DNA of 64,000 nucleotides from Thiothrix winogradskyi. Its GTDB lineage: Bacteria; Pseudomonadota; Gammaproteobacteria; Thiotrichales; Thiotrichaceae. The stretch lies in the NCBI RefSeq assembly GCF_021650935.1, contig NZ_CP091244.1:1240001-1304000 (forward strand). Reading direction: 5' to 3'. A program made the position numbers and the translations under genes. The notes below the pieces were generated by a model. That model did no database searches. It saw only the letters and a list, made by a program, of their open reading frames with translations, and had not been told where the DNA came from. Below are positions 1-8,627 of the stretch, one piece after another (the stretch's first letter is position 1; every line of letters starts with the position of its first letter).

Positions 1-2
1 CT

Positions 3-287
3 GCTAGGACGGGGCAGTTGGATACACGCGGTAGCCATTTTTATTTGGCGCTGTATTGGGCGGAAGCCTTGGCAACGCAAACGGATGATGCAGCATTAGC
101 CGCACAGTTTGCGCCGCTGGCACAAGCCTTGGCAGAGAATGAGCCGGTGATTGTGGCGGAATTGAATGCGGTGCAAGGTCAGCCGGTGGATTTGGGCGGT
201 TATTATTACGCTGATCCGGCAAGGATGGCGCAGGTAATGCGTCCGAGCGCGACGTTGAATGCGGCATTGGCAGCGGCAGCCGTTTAA
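3..287 (+). CDS. icd: Isocitrate dehydrogenase (NADP+), monomeric type, C-terminal part
   Basis: This is the last ~94 residues of a protein cut by the window edge. The frame is open to the first base. It reads TGQLDTRGSHFYLALYWAEA, then an Ala-rich helix, then a GGYYYADP stretch and MRPSATLNAAL. These are hallmarks of the C-terminus of the ~740-residue monomeric NADP-dependent isocitrate dehydrogenase, which oxidises isocitrate to 2-oxoglutarate in the TCA cycle. The homodimeric form lacks this end. No start is visible, so an internal TTG at 18 should not be taken as one. It ends just before a palindromic repeat that separates it from the convergent argA. Confidence 0.88.
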   Translation, partial: ARTGQLDTRGSHFYLALYWAEALATQTDDAALAAQFAPLAQALAENEPVIVAELNAVQGQPVDLGGYYYADPARMAQVMRPSATLNAALAAAAV

Positions 288-291
288 GATA

Positions 292-393
292 AAGAAACCC
301 CTCCCCGACCCTCCCCTTATCAAGGGAGGGAGCAAAGAAAAGCATCTTCCTCTTGTCCCTCCCCTGACAAGGGGAGGTTAGGAGGGGTTTCTT
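292..393. repeat. Palindromic repeat element (MITE-like or bidirectional terminator)
   Basis: A ~100 bp element with near-perfect terminal inverted repeats of ~38 bp. The outer 13 bp (aagaaacccctcc at 292-304 and ggaggggtttctt at 381-393) match exactly, and the inner arms carry further complementary CCTCCCC/GGGGAGG tracts. It fills the whole gap between the convergent icd and argA genes and touches the argA stop codon. It may act as a terminator for both. Whether it is dispersed in the genome cannot be seen here. Confidence 0.7.
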
Positions 394-1673
394 CATTCCA
401 AGGTCTTAAACAACACCTGCGAATTGCGCTGGTAGTTATACAGCGATTTCTTATTGGCAGGCAGTTCATCCACGCTGCCTTTTTCAAAGCCGCGTTCCCG
501 AAACCAGTCGGTGGTCTGGGTGGTCAGCACCAGCAGGCGGGTTTTGCCTTGGGTTTTCGCGAGTTGTGCAATGTGTTTGAGGAGTTTATCGCCCCGATTG
601 CCGCCACGATCGTGCTGGCTGACGGCGAGGCAGGCGAGTTCGGCAACCTGTGGATCAGCGGTATCGTAGAGGGCAACGCACGCAATCACCTCGCGGTCGC
701 GGATGATAATGTGGAAGTTATGGATTTCCAGTTCCAGTTGTTCGCGGGAACGTTTGATCAAAATGCCGCGTTCTTCCAGCGGGCGAATCAGTTCCATAAT
801 CCCGCTGATGTCTTCAATCGTCGCGGCACGTAGGCGTTCAAACTGTTCGGCGGCAATCATGCTGCCCACGCCATCGCGTGTATACAGTTCCAGCAGCAAT
901 GCCCCATCAATGTCCGCGTCGAGTAGGTGGATGCGTTCCACTTGGTTTTCTGAGGCTTCAATCACGGCGGGTAGCAGCGAGTTGTAGGGCAGGCTGGCTT
1001 TGGCTTCCTCAAGGGTGAGTTCGTGCGGCAAATTCAGCGGCTGATGGCTGAGGAATATCAGCTTGTCGGCTTTAATCGCTGTGGTGGCAGCGACCGCGAC
1101 TTGTTCGTAACGCAGGTTGTAGGCTTCGCCCGTCGGTGAATAGCCCATCGGCGAGAGCAGCACGATATTGCCGGAATCGAGTTGCTGTTGCATCAACGTG
1201 TGGTTGATTTTTCGCACCTGTCCGCTGTAGCCGTAGTCGATGCCATCGCAAATACCCAGCGGACGTGCCGTAATGTAATTGCCAGAAATAATCCCTAAAC
1301 CTTCATTATTTAGCGATGGTTGATTGAGCGCATGGGTCAGCAAGTTTTCGATGCGGATACGCAAAAAACCGATGGCTTCCTGTGCCGCCAGCAACGACGT
1401 GCTGTCGGTAACGCGAATGCCTTTGTGCAAGCGAATCGGGGTGTTAGTGCGGTGCAAGCGTTCGTCAATTTGCGGGCGCGTGCCGTGTACCAGCACCAGC
1501 CGTGCGCCGAGGCTGGAAATAATGGCGAGGTCTTGCACAATTTGCCGAAAGTGTGGCGTGGCAATCACTTCACCAGCAAACGCGATCACGAAAGTTTTAC
1601 CCCGATGGCTGTGGATGTAAGGCGCGGCTTCGCGGAAAAACGTGACGCTGTGCGGGTTGGGTGCTTGCCTCAT
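393..1673 (-). CDS. argA: Amino-acid N-acetyltransferase (N-acetylglutamate synthase)
   Basis: This 426-residue protein has the classical ArgA layout: an N-terminal amino-acid-kinase-like domain (about 20-280; segments FVIAFAGEVI and LVLVHGTRPQIDERL) followed by a GNAT acetyltransferase domain (about 285-426; HDRGGNRGDKLLKHI is the acetyl-CoA loop). It makes N-acetylglutamate from glutamate and acetyl-CoA, the first step of arginine synthesis, and the family is usually feedback-inhibited by arginine. The ATG at 1673 follows a GGGTAAT stretch that also ends the upstream diaA-like gene 5 bases away, so the two are probably co-transcribed. The length is normal for the family. Confidence 0.93.
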   Translation of the reverse strand: MRQAPNPHSVTFFREAAPYIHSHRGKTFVIAFAGEVIATPHFRQIVQDLAIISSLGARLVLVHGTRPQIDERLHRTNTPIRLHKGIRVTDSTSLLAAQEAIGFLRIRIENLLTHALNQPSLNNEGLGIISGNYITARPLGICDGIDYGYSGQVRKINHTLMQQQLDSGNIVLLSPMGYSPTGEAYNLRYEQVAVAATTAIKADKLIFLSHQPLNLPHELTLEEAKASLPYNSLLPAVIEASENQVERIHLLDADIDGALLLELYTRDGVGSMIAAEQFERLRAATIEDISGIMELIRPLEERGILIKRSREQLELEIHNFHIIIRDREVIACVALYDTADPQVAELACLAVSQHDRGGNRGDKLLKHIAQLAKTQGKTRLLVLTTQTTDWFRERGFEKGSVDELPANKKSLYNYQRNSQVLFKTLE

Positions 1674-1678
1674 GTTGA

Positions 1679-2278
1679 TTACCCTTGGGTTAGCAACATC
1701 TGATCAACCAAGTCGCAAATACAGTGGATGAGCAGCAAATGGGTTTCCTGAATCCGCGCTGTGCTGTCAGCGGGGACACGCAGTTCCACATCACCCGCTT
1801 GCAACAGCGCTTTCATGCTGCCACCCGCTTTACCACTCAGGGCGATAACCTGCATTCCGCACTCATGCGCGGCGTCGATAGCGCGATTCACGTTGGTGGA
1901 ATTGCCGCTGGTGGAAATTGCCAGCAATACATCACCCTTGCGCCCCAAGGCTTCGATTTGGCGGGAAAATACCCGTTCGTAGCTGTAGTCGTTGGCGATG
2001 GAGGTGAGGGTGGAAGTATCCGTGGTCAGCGCAATCGCGGGCAAACCCCGACGTTCTTGCTCGAAACGGTTGAGCATTTCGGAGGAGAAATGTTGCGCAT
2101 CCCCCGCCGAACCGCCATTGCCGCAACTGAGGATTTTGCCGCCGTGTTGCACCGTGTCGAATACCAGCGTAGCGGCGGCGAGAATCGGTTCTTGCAATAC
2201 CGCGAGGGCTTGTTGCTTGGTTTCAATGCTGGCAGCGAAGTGTTGTTGGATACGTGTCTGTAAATTCATGGAATTCAT
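1679..2278 (-). CDS. diaA: SIS-domain protein, DiaA / phosphoheptose isomerase family
   Basis: A 199-residue single SIS-domain protein. The sugar-phosphate loop CGNGGSAGDAQHFSSE (about 52-67) and the second motif ISTSGNST (about 121-128) are present. GmhA isomerises sedoheptulose 7-phosphate for LPS heptose; DiaA has the same fold and helps DnaA load at oriC. The position directly after lpoA-yraN is the order seen in E. coli and relatives for DiaA, so I favour DiaA, but GmhA cannot be excluded from sequence alone. Two ATGs (2278 and 2266) are possible starts. The gap to yraN is 3 bases and to argA 5 bases. Confidence 0.82.
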   Translation of the reverse strand: MNSMNLQTRIQQHFAASIETKQQALAVLQEPILAAATLVFDTVQHGGKILSCGNGGSAGDAQHFSSEMLNRFEQERRGLPAIALTTDTSTLTSIANDYSYERVFSRQIEALGRKGDVLLAISTSGNSTNVNRAIDAAHECGMQVIALSGKAGGSMKALLQAGDVELRVPADSTARIQETHLLLIHCICDLVDQMLLTQG

Positions 2279-2281
2279 GGT

Positions 2282-2671
2282 TTAGCCCGAGTCGAAAGCG
2301 TTTTTGATCCAAAGGATAGCGTTATCACCTTCGACCGCTACCACGTCAAAACGTGCCTGGGCATCCGGTGCGCGGTATTGCAAATAATGTTGTGCGGTGC
2401 GGATGATACGCGCTTGTTTGCGTGGGTCAATACTGTGCAATGCGCCGCCGTAACGGGTAGTTTTGCGGTAGCGCACTTCGACGAACACGATGACATTGCC
2501 ATCGCGCATAATCAGGTCGATTTCGCCCATTTTCAGGCGGTAATTCTGGTGCAGCAGGTGTAAACCGCTGGCTTGCAAATGTTCACAAGCCAGTTGTTCG
2601 GTGCTGATGCCGCGTTGCAGGTGCGGCGCTTGCGCCTTATTGTCCAACGGCTTGCGGTACGCCGTTAGCAA
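2282..2671 (-). CDS. yraN: YraN family (UPF0102) endonuclease-like protein
   Basis: A 129-residue protein with the UPF0102 core: GISTEQLACEHLQASG, then LKMGEIDLIMRDG and VFVEVRYRK. The E-I-D...E-V-R arrangement resembles the active site of the restriction-endonuclease fold (an expected nuclease site, not shown to act here). Its function is unknown in most bacteria. It overlaps the 3' end of lpoA by 35 bases, suggesting translational coupling, and sits in the conserved lpoA-yraN-diaA order. Confidence 0.88.
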   Translation of the reverse strand: MLTAYRKPLDNKAQAPHLQRGISTEQLACEHLQASGLHLLHQNYRLKMGEIDLIMRDGNVIVFVEVRYRKTTRYGGALHSIDPRKQARIIRTAQHYLQYRAPDAQARFDVVAVEGDNAILWIKNAFDSG

Positions 2672-4157
2672 ACGTGGCGAATAGCAAGGTGCGTTGAACT
2701 TGGCGATTGCCCATTAAACGGATATTGCCGGTTTTGCCATTGACTTGCGTATTGGGGTTACGCGCAATGCTGGGCAGGTTTTTGGCAATCAGGAATGCAT
2801 CCATCCCCAGTGCGAACATACGCGGGAATTGCGAGTTGTTGAGTGTGCCGGATTGCAAGCCTTCCATCACCCAAGGGATTTCGGTGTACATAATGCCGTC
2901 AAGGTCGGCATCTTTGCCAGCATCAACCCGCCCGGAAAAAATATGTGAGGTGGCATAAATCGGCAATTCCGGCGCTTGTGCGGCTAACAAGGGGCGCATT
3001 AGGCGGGCTTGGCTGGGGGATGCTGCCAGGAACACCATGCTGGCGCGACCTTGGGTGGCGGCTAAGGCATTTTGTACGTTTTGCAGGTAAGCGTTAGATG
3101 GGGTATCAGCAAATTGTTGAATATTGATCACTTGACCGCCTTTGGCTTGGTAGGCGGCACGGAATGCGCCGGAGATGCGATCCCCCCAACTGGAAGCGGG
3201 CGCTAACACGATGGCAGTGCGTAAGCCACGTGCACTGGTGGTTTCGGCGACTTGACGGGCTTCGTCTTCTGGCAATAACCCGAATTGGTAAAGCGCACCG
3301 GGTATATTACGGCTATTGGTCAGGTAGTTCAGGCTGAGCAGGGGTTTGGAGAGCACTTGCGGTTGGGCGAGTAATTCAGCTAAGGATTCTTTATCCAAGG
3401 GGCCGATGACAATATCCGCACCATCGGCGACGGCGCGTTGGTATTGGGCCACTGCACCGCCTGCACTGACATCATAGAGTTGTACGCTGGTTTCGCGGGC
3501 AACACTGTTACGGGCGGTGTCGATACCCCGGTAAATTTCTTGGCCGACACTACCCAATGCCCCGGATTGTGGCAGGAGTGCCGCTACGCGCGTGACGCTG
3601 GTGGGTACAAGTGCCGTTTGTACATTTTGGACACTGGGTGCAGCACCGCCACCATTGCCACTTGCCATCGCTTGGGCGCGTTGCTGGATGTGTTTAACTT
3701 TTTCACGCAAGGCTGGGGACAGGTTATCCAAATTAGTGGGTAAGGTGCGCAGTGCGAGTGCGGGGTTGTTTTGTTGCAACGCCAAGAGCGCTCTGACATA
3801 GGCTTGGCGGGCGCGGTTCTCACCATCGAGGGCGGAAGCAGGCACTTTTGCCAGATAGGTGTTGGTTAAATTGGCATCGCCGATGGAGGCGGCAATTTCA
3901 GCCGCTTGCAAAATGACGCGCTCGCGTTGCGGGGTGGGGTAGCGTGCGGCGGCTGCGTAATAGGTTTGCGCCGCTTCGCGTTTTTTCCCCTGATTAAAGA
4001 GTGCGTTGGCTTGTTCAACCGTGGCATTGCCTTGGGTGACTGAACTGCCGTCGGTATTGATGAAGTCGTTGGGCGAGCAGCCTTGCAACATCAATGGGAC
4101 AGCCAATAAGGCGATGGCGCAGTATTTCAGAATGCTTTGGTGAAATCGTAATGGCAT
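2637..4157 (-). CDS. lpoA: Penicillin-binding protein activator LpoA (LppC/YraM family lipoprotein)
   Basis: I place the start at the ATG at 4157 (506 residues). It has an AGGAAG ribosome site 6 bases upstream and opens a lipoprotein signal with lipobox LQGC at about residue 26. The open frame extends further upstream without a credible start. After the lipid anchor comes a helical TPR-like N-terminal domain (Ala-rich, about 50-170), then a periplasmic-binding-protein-like fold (from about 190; VAALLPQSGALGSVGQEI). LpoA is an outer-membrane lipoprotein that activates PBP1a from the outside. It heads the lpoA-yraN-diaA-argA run. Confidence 0.88.
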   Translation of the reverse strand: MPLRFHQSILKYCAIALLAVPLMLQGCSPNDFINTDGSSVTQGNATVEQANALFNQGKKREAAQTYYAAAARYPTPQRERVILQAAEIAASIGDANLTNTYLAKVPASALDGENRARQAYVRALLALQQNNPALALRTLPTNLDNLSPALREKVKHIQQRAQAMASGNGGGAAPSVQNVQTALVPTSVTRVAALLPQSGALGSVGQEIYRGIDTARNSVARETSVQLYDVSAGGAVAQYQRAVADGADIVIGPLDKESLAELLAQPQVLSKPLLSLNYLTNSRNIPGALYQFGLLPEDEARQVAETTSARGLRTAIVLAPASSWGDRISGAFRAAYQAKGGQVINIQQFADTPSNAYLQNVQNALAATQGRASMVFLAASPSQARLMRPLLAAQAPELPIYATSHIFSGRVDAGKDADLDGIMYTEIPWVMEGLQSGTLNNSQFPRMFALGMDAFLIAKNLPSIARNPNTQVNGKTGNIRLMGNRQVQRTLLFATFANGVPQAVGQ

Positions 4158-4382
4158 GGTGTGCTTCCTGGTACCTGTTTGTGGGGTATGGTTGCCGAAA
4201 TATAGCATTTTTTGTTGGGTATGACGTATGTTTGATACGGCTGGCGGTATTTTACTGTGGGTATTCTGGCGTTTGCCCACTGATAAACATCAATTAAGCC
4301 TATTAACAATCCGGCTATATGTCGAAAATAGGACTATGCTTGTTGACGAGAGTTGCTACTAATAAGTAAGGGAGGTGTTCTA
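4158..4382. promoter_or_regulatory. Divergent intergenic region between lpoA and hppA
   Basis: 225 bases with no supported gene. It must carry the start signals of lpoA (minus) and hppA (plus). It is more AT-rich than its flanks. The GGAGGT at 4371-4376 is the hppA ribosome site. I could not pick out a convincing -35/-10 pair for either gene. Confidence 0.5.
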
Positions 4383-6404
4383 ATGTCCACAGGTTTGGCT
4401 GTTGCTATTTTGTGTGCGCTTGCCGCACTCGTCTATGGTCTGGTGACGACGCGCTGGGTGCTTGCCCGCCCGGAAGGGAATGCAGAAATGCGGCGGATTG
4501 CGCAGGCTATTCAGGAAGGGGCGCAAGCTTATTTGAATCGTCAATACACCACGATTGCGGTGGTGGGAATTCTGTTATTTGCGGTTATTTTTATTGCACT
4601 GGGTTGGCAAACCGCAATTGGTTTTGCGCTAGGTGCAGTGCTATCCGGTGCGACGGGTTATATCGGGATGAATGTGTCGGTGCGGGCGAATGTGCGCACG
4701 GCGGAAGCCGCCAAAGACGGCTTGAATGCGGCGTTGGATGTGGCATTTAAAGGTGGAGCGATTACCGGCATGTTAGTGGTCGGCTTGGCATTGCTAGGTG
4801 TGGCGGGTTATTACGCGGTATTGACCCTGACCGGCACATCGTCGATGGACGCGATTCATGCGTTGGTGGGCTTGGCATTCGGTGGTTCCTTGATTTCGAT
4901 TTTTGCGCGGTTGGGCGGTGGCATTTTCACTAAGGGCGCGGATGTCGGCGCGGATTTGGTGGGTAAGGTGGAAGCGGGTATTCCGGAAGACGATCCACGT
5001 AACCCGGCGGTGATTGCCGATAATGTGGGGGATAACGTCGGTGACTGCGCGGGGATGGCGGCGGATTTGTTTGAAACCTATGCGGTGACGATTATTGCGA
5101 CCATGTTGCTTGGCGGCTTGCTGATGGGTGGCTCGGAAAATGCCATTGTGTACCCATTGGTGTTGGGGGGCTTTTCCATTCTGGCGTCGATTTTAGGCGC
5201 GATGTTTGTGAAAGCGCGTACCGGCGGCAAGATTATGAATGCGCTGTACCGTGGTTTGGCGGTGGCAGGTGGGGCGTCACTGATCTTTTTCTACCCTGTT
5301 ACCGTGATTATGATGGGAGATAACCCGGATTATTCCGTGAATGCACTGTATGGCTCGGCAGTGATTGGCTTGGTGCTGACGGCGGCAATGGTGTGGATTA
5401 CGGAATATTACACCGCTACCGAATACAGCCCGGTGCGGCATATTGCACAAGCGTCTACTACCGGACATGGCACTAACGTGATTGCGGGTCTTGGGGTGTC
5501 GATGCGTTCCACGGCAGCACCGGTGTTGGCGGTGTGTTTGGCAATCTGGGGTGCTTATGAACTGGCGGGGTTGTACGGAATTGCGATTGCAGCAACCTCA
5601 ATGCTGTCAATGGCAGGGATTGTGGTTGCACTCGATGCTTACGGCCCGATTACTGACAATGCGGGTGGTATCGCGGAAATGGCAGGTTTACCCGATGATA
5701 TTCGCAATATTACTGACCCGCTCGATGCGGTGGGCAATACCACAAAAGCCGTGACCAAAGGTTATGCGATTGGCTCAGCGGGCTTGGCGGCGTTGGTGTT
5801 GTTTGCGGATTATACTTATGCCTTGTCAGCGGCACATCAGACAGTAATGACCTTTGACCTTTCCAATCATTTGGTCATTATCGGTTTGTTTATTGGTGGG
5901 ATGGTGCCGTATTTGTTTGGGGCAATGGCGATGGAAGCCGTGGGGCGTGCTGCCGGTTCGGTGGTGGTGGAAGTGCGCCGCCAATTCCAGACGATTCCGG
6001 GCATTATGGATGGCACAGGCAAGCCGGAATACGGTACTTGCGTGGATATGCTAACCAAATCGGCAATTAAGGAAATGATTGTGCCGTCATTATTACCAGT
6101 GGCAGTACCGGTGATTGTGGGGCTGACCTTGGGGCCACAGGCACTCGGCGGGGTGTTGCTGGGAACGATTGTGACGGGAATTTTCGTGGCAATTTCCATG
6201 ACAACCGGCGGCGGTGCTTGGGATAATGCCAAGAAATACATCGAGGAAGGCAATTTCGGTGGCAAAGGTTCGGAAGCGCATAAAGCCGCTGTGACAGGCG
6301 ATACTGTCGGCGACCCGTACAAGGATACGGCAGGCCCTGCGATTAACCCGTTGATCAAAATCATTAACATTGTCGCGTTGCTGATTGTGCCGTTGTTGGC
6401 GTAA
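4383..6404 (+). CDS. hppA: K+-independent proton-translocating membrane pyrophosphatase
   Basis: About 673 residues with some 15-16 hydrophobic segments. It couples pyrophosphate hydrolysis to ion pumping across the inner membrane. The active-site signature GADLVGKVEAGIPEDDP is present and followed by the acidic stretch DNVGDNVGDCAGMAADLFE; a second acidic site (DNAGGIAEMAGLPDDIRNITD) lies in the second half. The motif GNTTKAVTKG has Lys and Thr at the two positions that are Ala and Gly in K+-dependent enzymes, which points to a K+-independent H+ pump. The ATG at 4383 is chosen over the TTG at 4353 because GGAGGT precedes it by 6 bases. Soluble pyrophosphatase is encoded 1.6 kb downstream. 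Confidence 0.94.
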   Translation: MSTGLAVAILCALAALVYGLVTTRWVLARPEGNAEMRRIAQAIQEGAQAYLNRQYTTIAVVGILLFAVIFIALGWQTAIGFALGAVLSGATGYIGMNVSVRANVRTAEAAKDGLNAALDVAFKGGAITGMLVVGLALLGVAGYYAVLTLTGTSSMDAIHALVGLAFGGSLISIFARLGGGIFTKGADVGADLVGKVEAGIPEDDPRNPAVIADNVGDNVGDCAGMAADLFETYAVTIIATMLLGGLLMGGSENAIVYPLVLGGFSILASILGAMFVKARTGGKIMNALYRGLAVAGGASLIFFYPVTVIMMGDNPDYSVNALYGSAVIGLVLTAAMVWITEYYTATEYSPVRHIAQASTTGHGTNVIAGLGVSMRSTAAPVLAVCLAIWGAYELAGLYGIAIAATSMLSMAGIVVALDAYGPITDNAGGIAEMAGLPDDIRNITDPLDAVGNTTKAVTKGYAIGSAGLAALVLFADYTYALSAAHQTVMTFDLSNHLVIIGLFIGGMVPYLFGAMAMEAVGRAAGSVVVEVRRQFQTIPGIMDGTGKPEYGTCVDMLTKSAIKEMIVPSLLPVAVPVIVGLTLGPQALGGVLLGTIVTGIFVAISMTTGGGAWDNAKKYIEEGNFGGKGSEAHKAAVTGDTVGDPYKDTAGPAINPLIKIINIVALLIVPLLA

Positions 6405-6438
6405 GGTAGTGCATGGCTGGCGTTGCCAGTCAAAACCA

Positions 6439-6470
6439 GAAGCCCGCCCTTCGTGGTGGGCTTCGTTGTT
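6439..6470 (+). terminator. Rho-independent terminator after hppA
   Basis: A 10-bp stem (gaagcccgcc at 6439-6448 with ggtgggcttc at 6455-6464, one G-U pair) with a 6-base loop, followed by a T-rich gttgttt. It lies between the hppA stop and the rsmI start. Confidence 0.65.
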
Positions 6471-6481
6471 TGGGGAAGTGG

Positions 6482-7324
6482 ATGAAACAAGGCATTTTAT
6501 ACTGCGTGGCAACGCCCATCGGTAATTTGGCGGATATGACGGAGCGTGCCAAGCGTATTTTGGCGGAAGTGGATAAGATTTATGCGGAAGATACCCGCGT
6601 GACCCGTGGTTTGCTCACCCATTTCGGCATTCAAGGGACGCTGGCGAGTTTGCACGATTACAACGAGGCGGGGCGCGTTGCCAGTATCCAAGCCGAATTG
6701 GAGCAGGGTATGCAATTGGCGTTAGTCAGCGATGCGGGTACGCCGTTGATCAGCGACCCCGGTTACAAGCTGGTTCATGCCTTGGGGAATTCAGGGTGCA
6801 AAATTGTGCCGATTCCGGGGGCAAGTGCCTTGATTGCGGCGCTGTCGGTAGCGGGGTTGCCGACGGATCGGTTTGTATTTGAAGGTTTTTTACCGGCAAA
6901 AGCGGTGTCGCGGCGCAAATGGCTGGAAAGTTTGGTAGATGAGCCGCGCACCTTGGTGTTTTACGAATCCAGTCACCGTATTGCTGAGATGCTTGCGGAT
7001 GTGGCAAGCACCTTGGGTGAGGAACGCCCGGTAGTGGTATTGCGCGAATTGACCAAGCTGTTTGAAAGCATTTACCGGGGTAGCGCGGGTGAATTAGTCG
7101 CGCAACTGAGTACCGATACCAATATGTCACGCGGTGAATTCGTGGTGGTGGTGGCGGGTAAGGTGGCGAATGAGGATCAGGAACAACTCAGTGCCTTGCG
7201 TGCGGACAGTATTCTGGCGGTGTTGCTGGAAGAGTTGCCGGTGAAACAGGCAGCAGCGATTGCTGCCCGTTTGACGGGATTGCCGAAAAACCAGTTGTAT
7301 AAGCAAGCGCTGGCGATGGTTTAG
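6482..7324 (+). CDS. rsmI: 16S rRNA (cytidine1402-2'-O)-methyltransferase RsmI
   Basis: A 280-residue tetrapyrrole-methylase-fold protein. Family motifs: LYCVATPIGNLADMTERA at the N-terminus, YAEDTRVTRGLL, LVSDAGTPLISDPGYKLV and PIPGASALIAALSVAGLP. It methylates the ribose of C1402 in the ribosomal P site. The ATG at 6482 is preferred because it directly opens the conserved KQGILYCVATPIGN segment and follows a GGGGAAG site; the frame upstream runs through the hppA terminator. It overlaps the convergent YaiL-like gene by 4 bases. In E. coli rsmI is divergent from lpoA; here hppA has come between them. Confidence 0.93.
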   Translation: MKQGILYCVATPIGNLADMTERAKRILAEVDKIYAEDTRVTRGLLTHFGIQGTLASLHDYNEAGRVASIQAELEQGMQLALVSDAGTPLISDPGYKLVHALGNSGCKIVPIPGASALIAALSVAGLPTDRFVFEGFLPAKAVSRRKWLESLVDEPRTLVFYESSHRIAEMLADVASTLGEERPVVVLRELTKLFESIYRGSAGELVAQLSTDTNMSRGEFVVVVAGKVANEDQEQLSALRADSILAVLLEELPVKQAAAIAARLTGLPKNQLYKQALAMV

Positions 7325-7914
7325 GCGGCTGATTCTGGCGCTTCACTGGGTTCTTCGGGGCTATTGATGACGATGAGTTTGTCGGGGTCGAGTGCTAAAA
7401 TTTGTTGCGCAATGTCGAGCGGAATCAGGCAACGTTTGCCACCTAAAAAGATAATCGCGAGTTCGCCAGCGGCTAAGGCTTGCTGTTGGGCTTCGGTGAC
7501 GTAGAGGTATTTGATATTGTCACCGACCACAAAATTGTAGCGAATGTCAGCATCGTCGACATTCTGTAGGTTGGCGCTGATGAGCGCGGCAACTTGTTCG
7601 CGGGTTTGTTTGCGGCGAGCGGCGATTTCACGCTGGCGTTGTTCGGCTTGTTCTCGCTCTTCGCGTTCGGTTTTGGCGCGGGCTGCGTAAAATTGTTCGA
7701 GGTCGCTTTTTTCTTTGGGAGCTGGGCGTGGTGCTTTATTTTCAGTGCGTTGCGGTTTTTCTGGGGCTACGGCTGGGCGGTTGTCACGACGCGGGGCTTT
7801 ATCGCGCGGTGGGGCTTGCCGTGAGGGAGCAGGTTTGGGTTGGTTAGCCTTTTCAATCTGTGCTTCGGTGACTAGCCCCGCTTTGAGGAGTTGGTCGCGT
7901 AATGAGTGTGCCAT
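7321..7914 (-). CDS. DUF2058 (YaiL-like) protein
   Basis: 197 residues matching the DUF2058 family (E. coli YaiL): MAHSLRDQLLKAGLV at the start, a long Lys/Arg/Glu-rich and Pro-rich linker (about 25-110), and a C-terminal domain with YNFVVGDNIKYLYVT and LIPLDIAQQIL. The basic middle suggests nucleic acid contact, which is inference. YaiL is reported among ribosome- or nucleic-acid-associated proteins of poorly known role. It is convergent with rsmI and divergent from ppa. Confidence 0.8.
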   Translation of the reverse strand: MAHSLRDQLLKAGLVTEAQIEKANQPKPAPSRQAPPRDKAPRRDNRPAVAPEKPQRTENKAPRPAPKEKSDLEQFYAARAKTEREEREQAEQRQREIAARRKQTREQVAALISANLQNVDDADIRYNFVVGDNIKYLYVTEAQQQALAAGELAIIFLGGKRCLIPLDIAQQILALDPDKLIVINSPEEPSEAPESAA

Positions 7915-7953
7915 GCTGTTCTCTTGAAATTGTCGACAAGTAGTGGTGGTTAG

Positions 7954-7985
7954 TTGCTGTTAGATTCGTTAACAAGCGGTATAAT
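7954..7985 (+). promoter_or_regulatory. Putative promoter for ppa
   Basis: A perfect -10 hexamer TATAAT at 7980-7985 lies 32 bases before the ppa ATG. The best -35 candidate (TTGCTG, 7954-7959) is 20 bases away, which is long, so only the -10 is well supported. Confidence 0.4.
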
Positions 7986-8017
7986 ACCGTGATTTTTACA
8001 CAAGAGTAGAGTAAACC

Positions 8018-8572
8018 ATGAATATTGATAAAGTTCCTGCTGGGCGTGATGTTCCTGATTGCGTGAATGTCATCATTGAGATTCCGGCATTGTCGACGCC
8101 AGTCAAGTATGAGTTGGATAAGGAAAGCGGGGCGTTGTACGTTGACCGTTTCCTGTCTACCCCGATGTTTTACCCAGCAAATTATGGGTTTATTCCGCAC
8201 ACGTTGGCACAGGATGGCGACCCTACCGACGTGTTGGTGGTCAGCCCGACACCGTTGATGCACGGTTGTGTGATTCCGGTGCGCCCGGTGGGTATGTTGA
8301 AAATGTCGGATGAATCCGGGATTGATGCCAAAATTGTGGCAGTGCCTGCGCATAAGTTGTCTTCTGGGTATCGCGAAATTAACTCCTATGAGCAACTGCC
8401 ACCACTATTGTTGAGCCAAATCCAACACTTCTTTGAGCGTTACAAAGAATTGGATGCAGGCAAGTGGGTGAAAGTGGAAGGCTGGGCAGGTATCGAAGAA
8501 GCCAAGCAAGAAATTTTAGACAGTATTGAGCGCTATAATACGGAGCAACCAGAGGAGATTCCGTTCTCTTAA
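8018..8572 (+). CDS. ppa: Inorganic pyrophosphatase (soluble, family I)
   Basis: 184 residues, the usual size for prokaryotic family I enzymes. It hydrolyses PPi to two phosphates in the cytoplasm, with Mg2+. Visible active-site elements: KYELDKESGALYVDRFL, FYPANYGFIPHTLA and the metal-binding DGDPTDVLV. The start is well set: sequence before the ATG has a strong -10 and a purine-rich AAGAGTAGAG ribosome site. Having this together with a pumping pyrophosphatase in one chromosome segment implies two routes for PPi, one conserving energy. Confidence 0.95.
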   Translation: MNIDKVPAGRDVPDCVNVIIEIPALSTPVKYELDKESGALYVDRFLSTPMFYPANYGFIPHTLAQDGDPTDVLVVSPTPLMHGCVIPVRPVGMLKMSDESGIDAKIVAVPAHKLSSGYREINSYEQLPPLLLSQIQHFFERYKELDAGKWVKVEGWAGIEEAKQEILDSIERYNTEQPEEIPFS

Positions 8573-8627
8573 TCTGTTATAGTCGCCCGATTTCAAGCAG
8601 GGCAGACAGGATGCTCGTTAGTACTTT

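Noticed and set aside
7853..8395. 180-residue open frame antisense to ppa
   Set aside because: Overlaps a well-supported pyrophosphatase and shows no family features.
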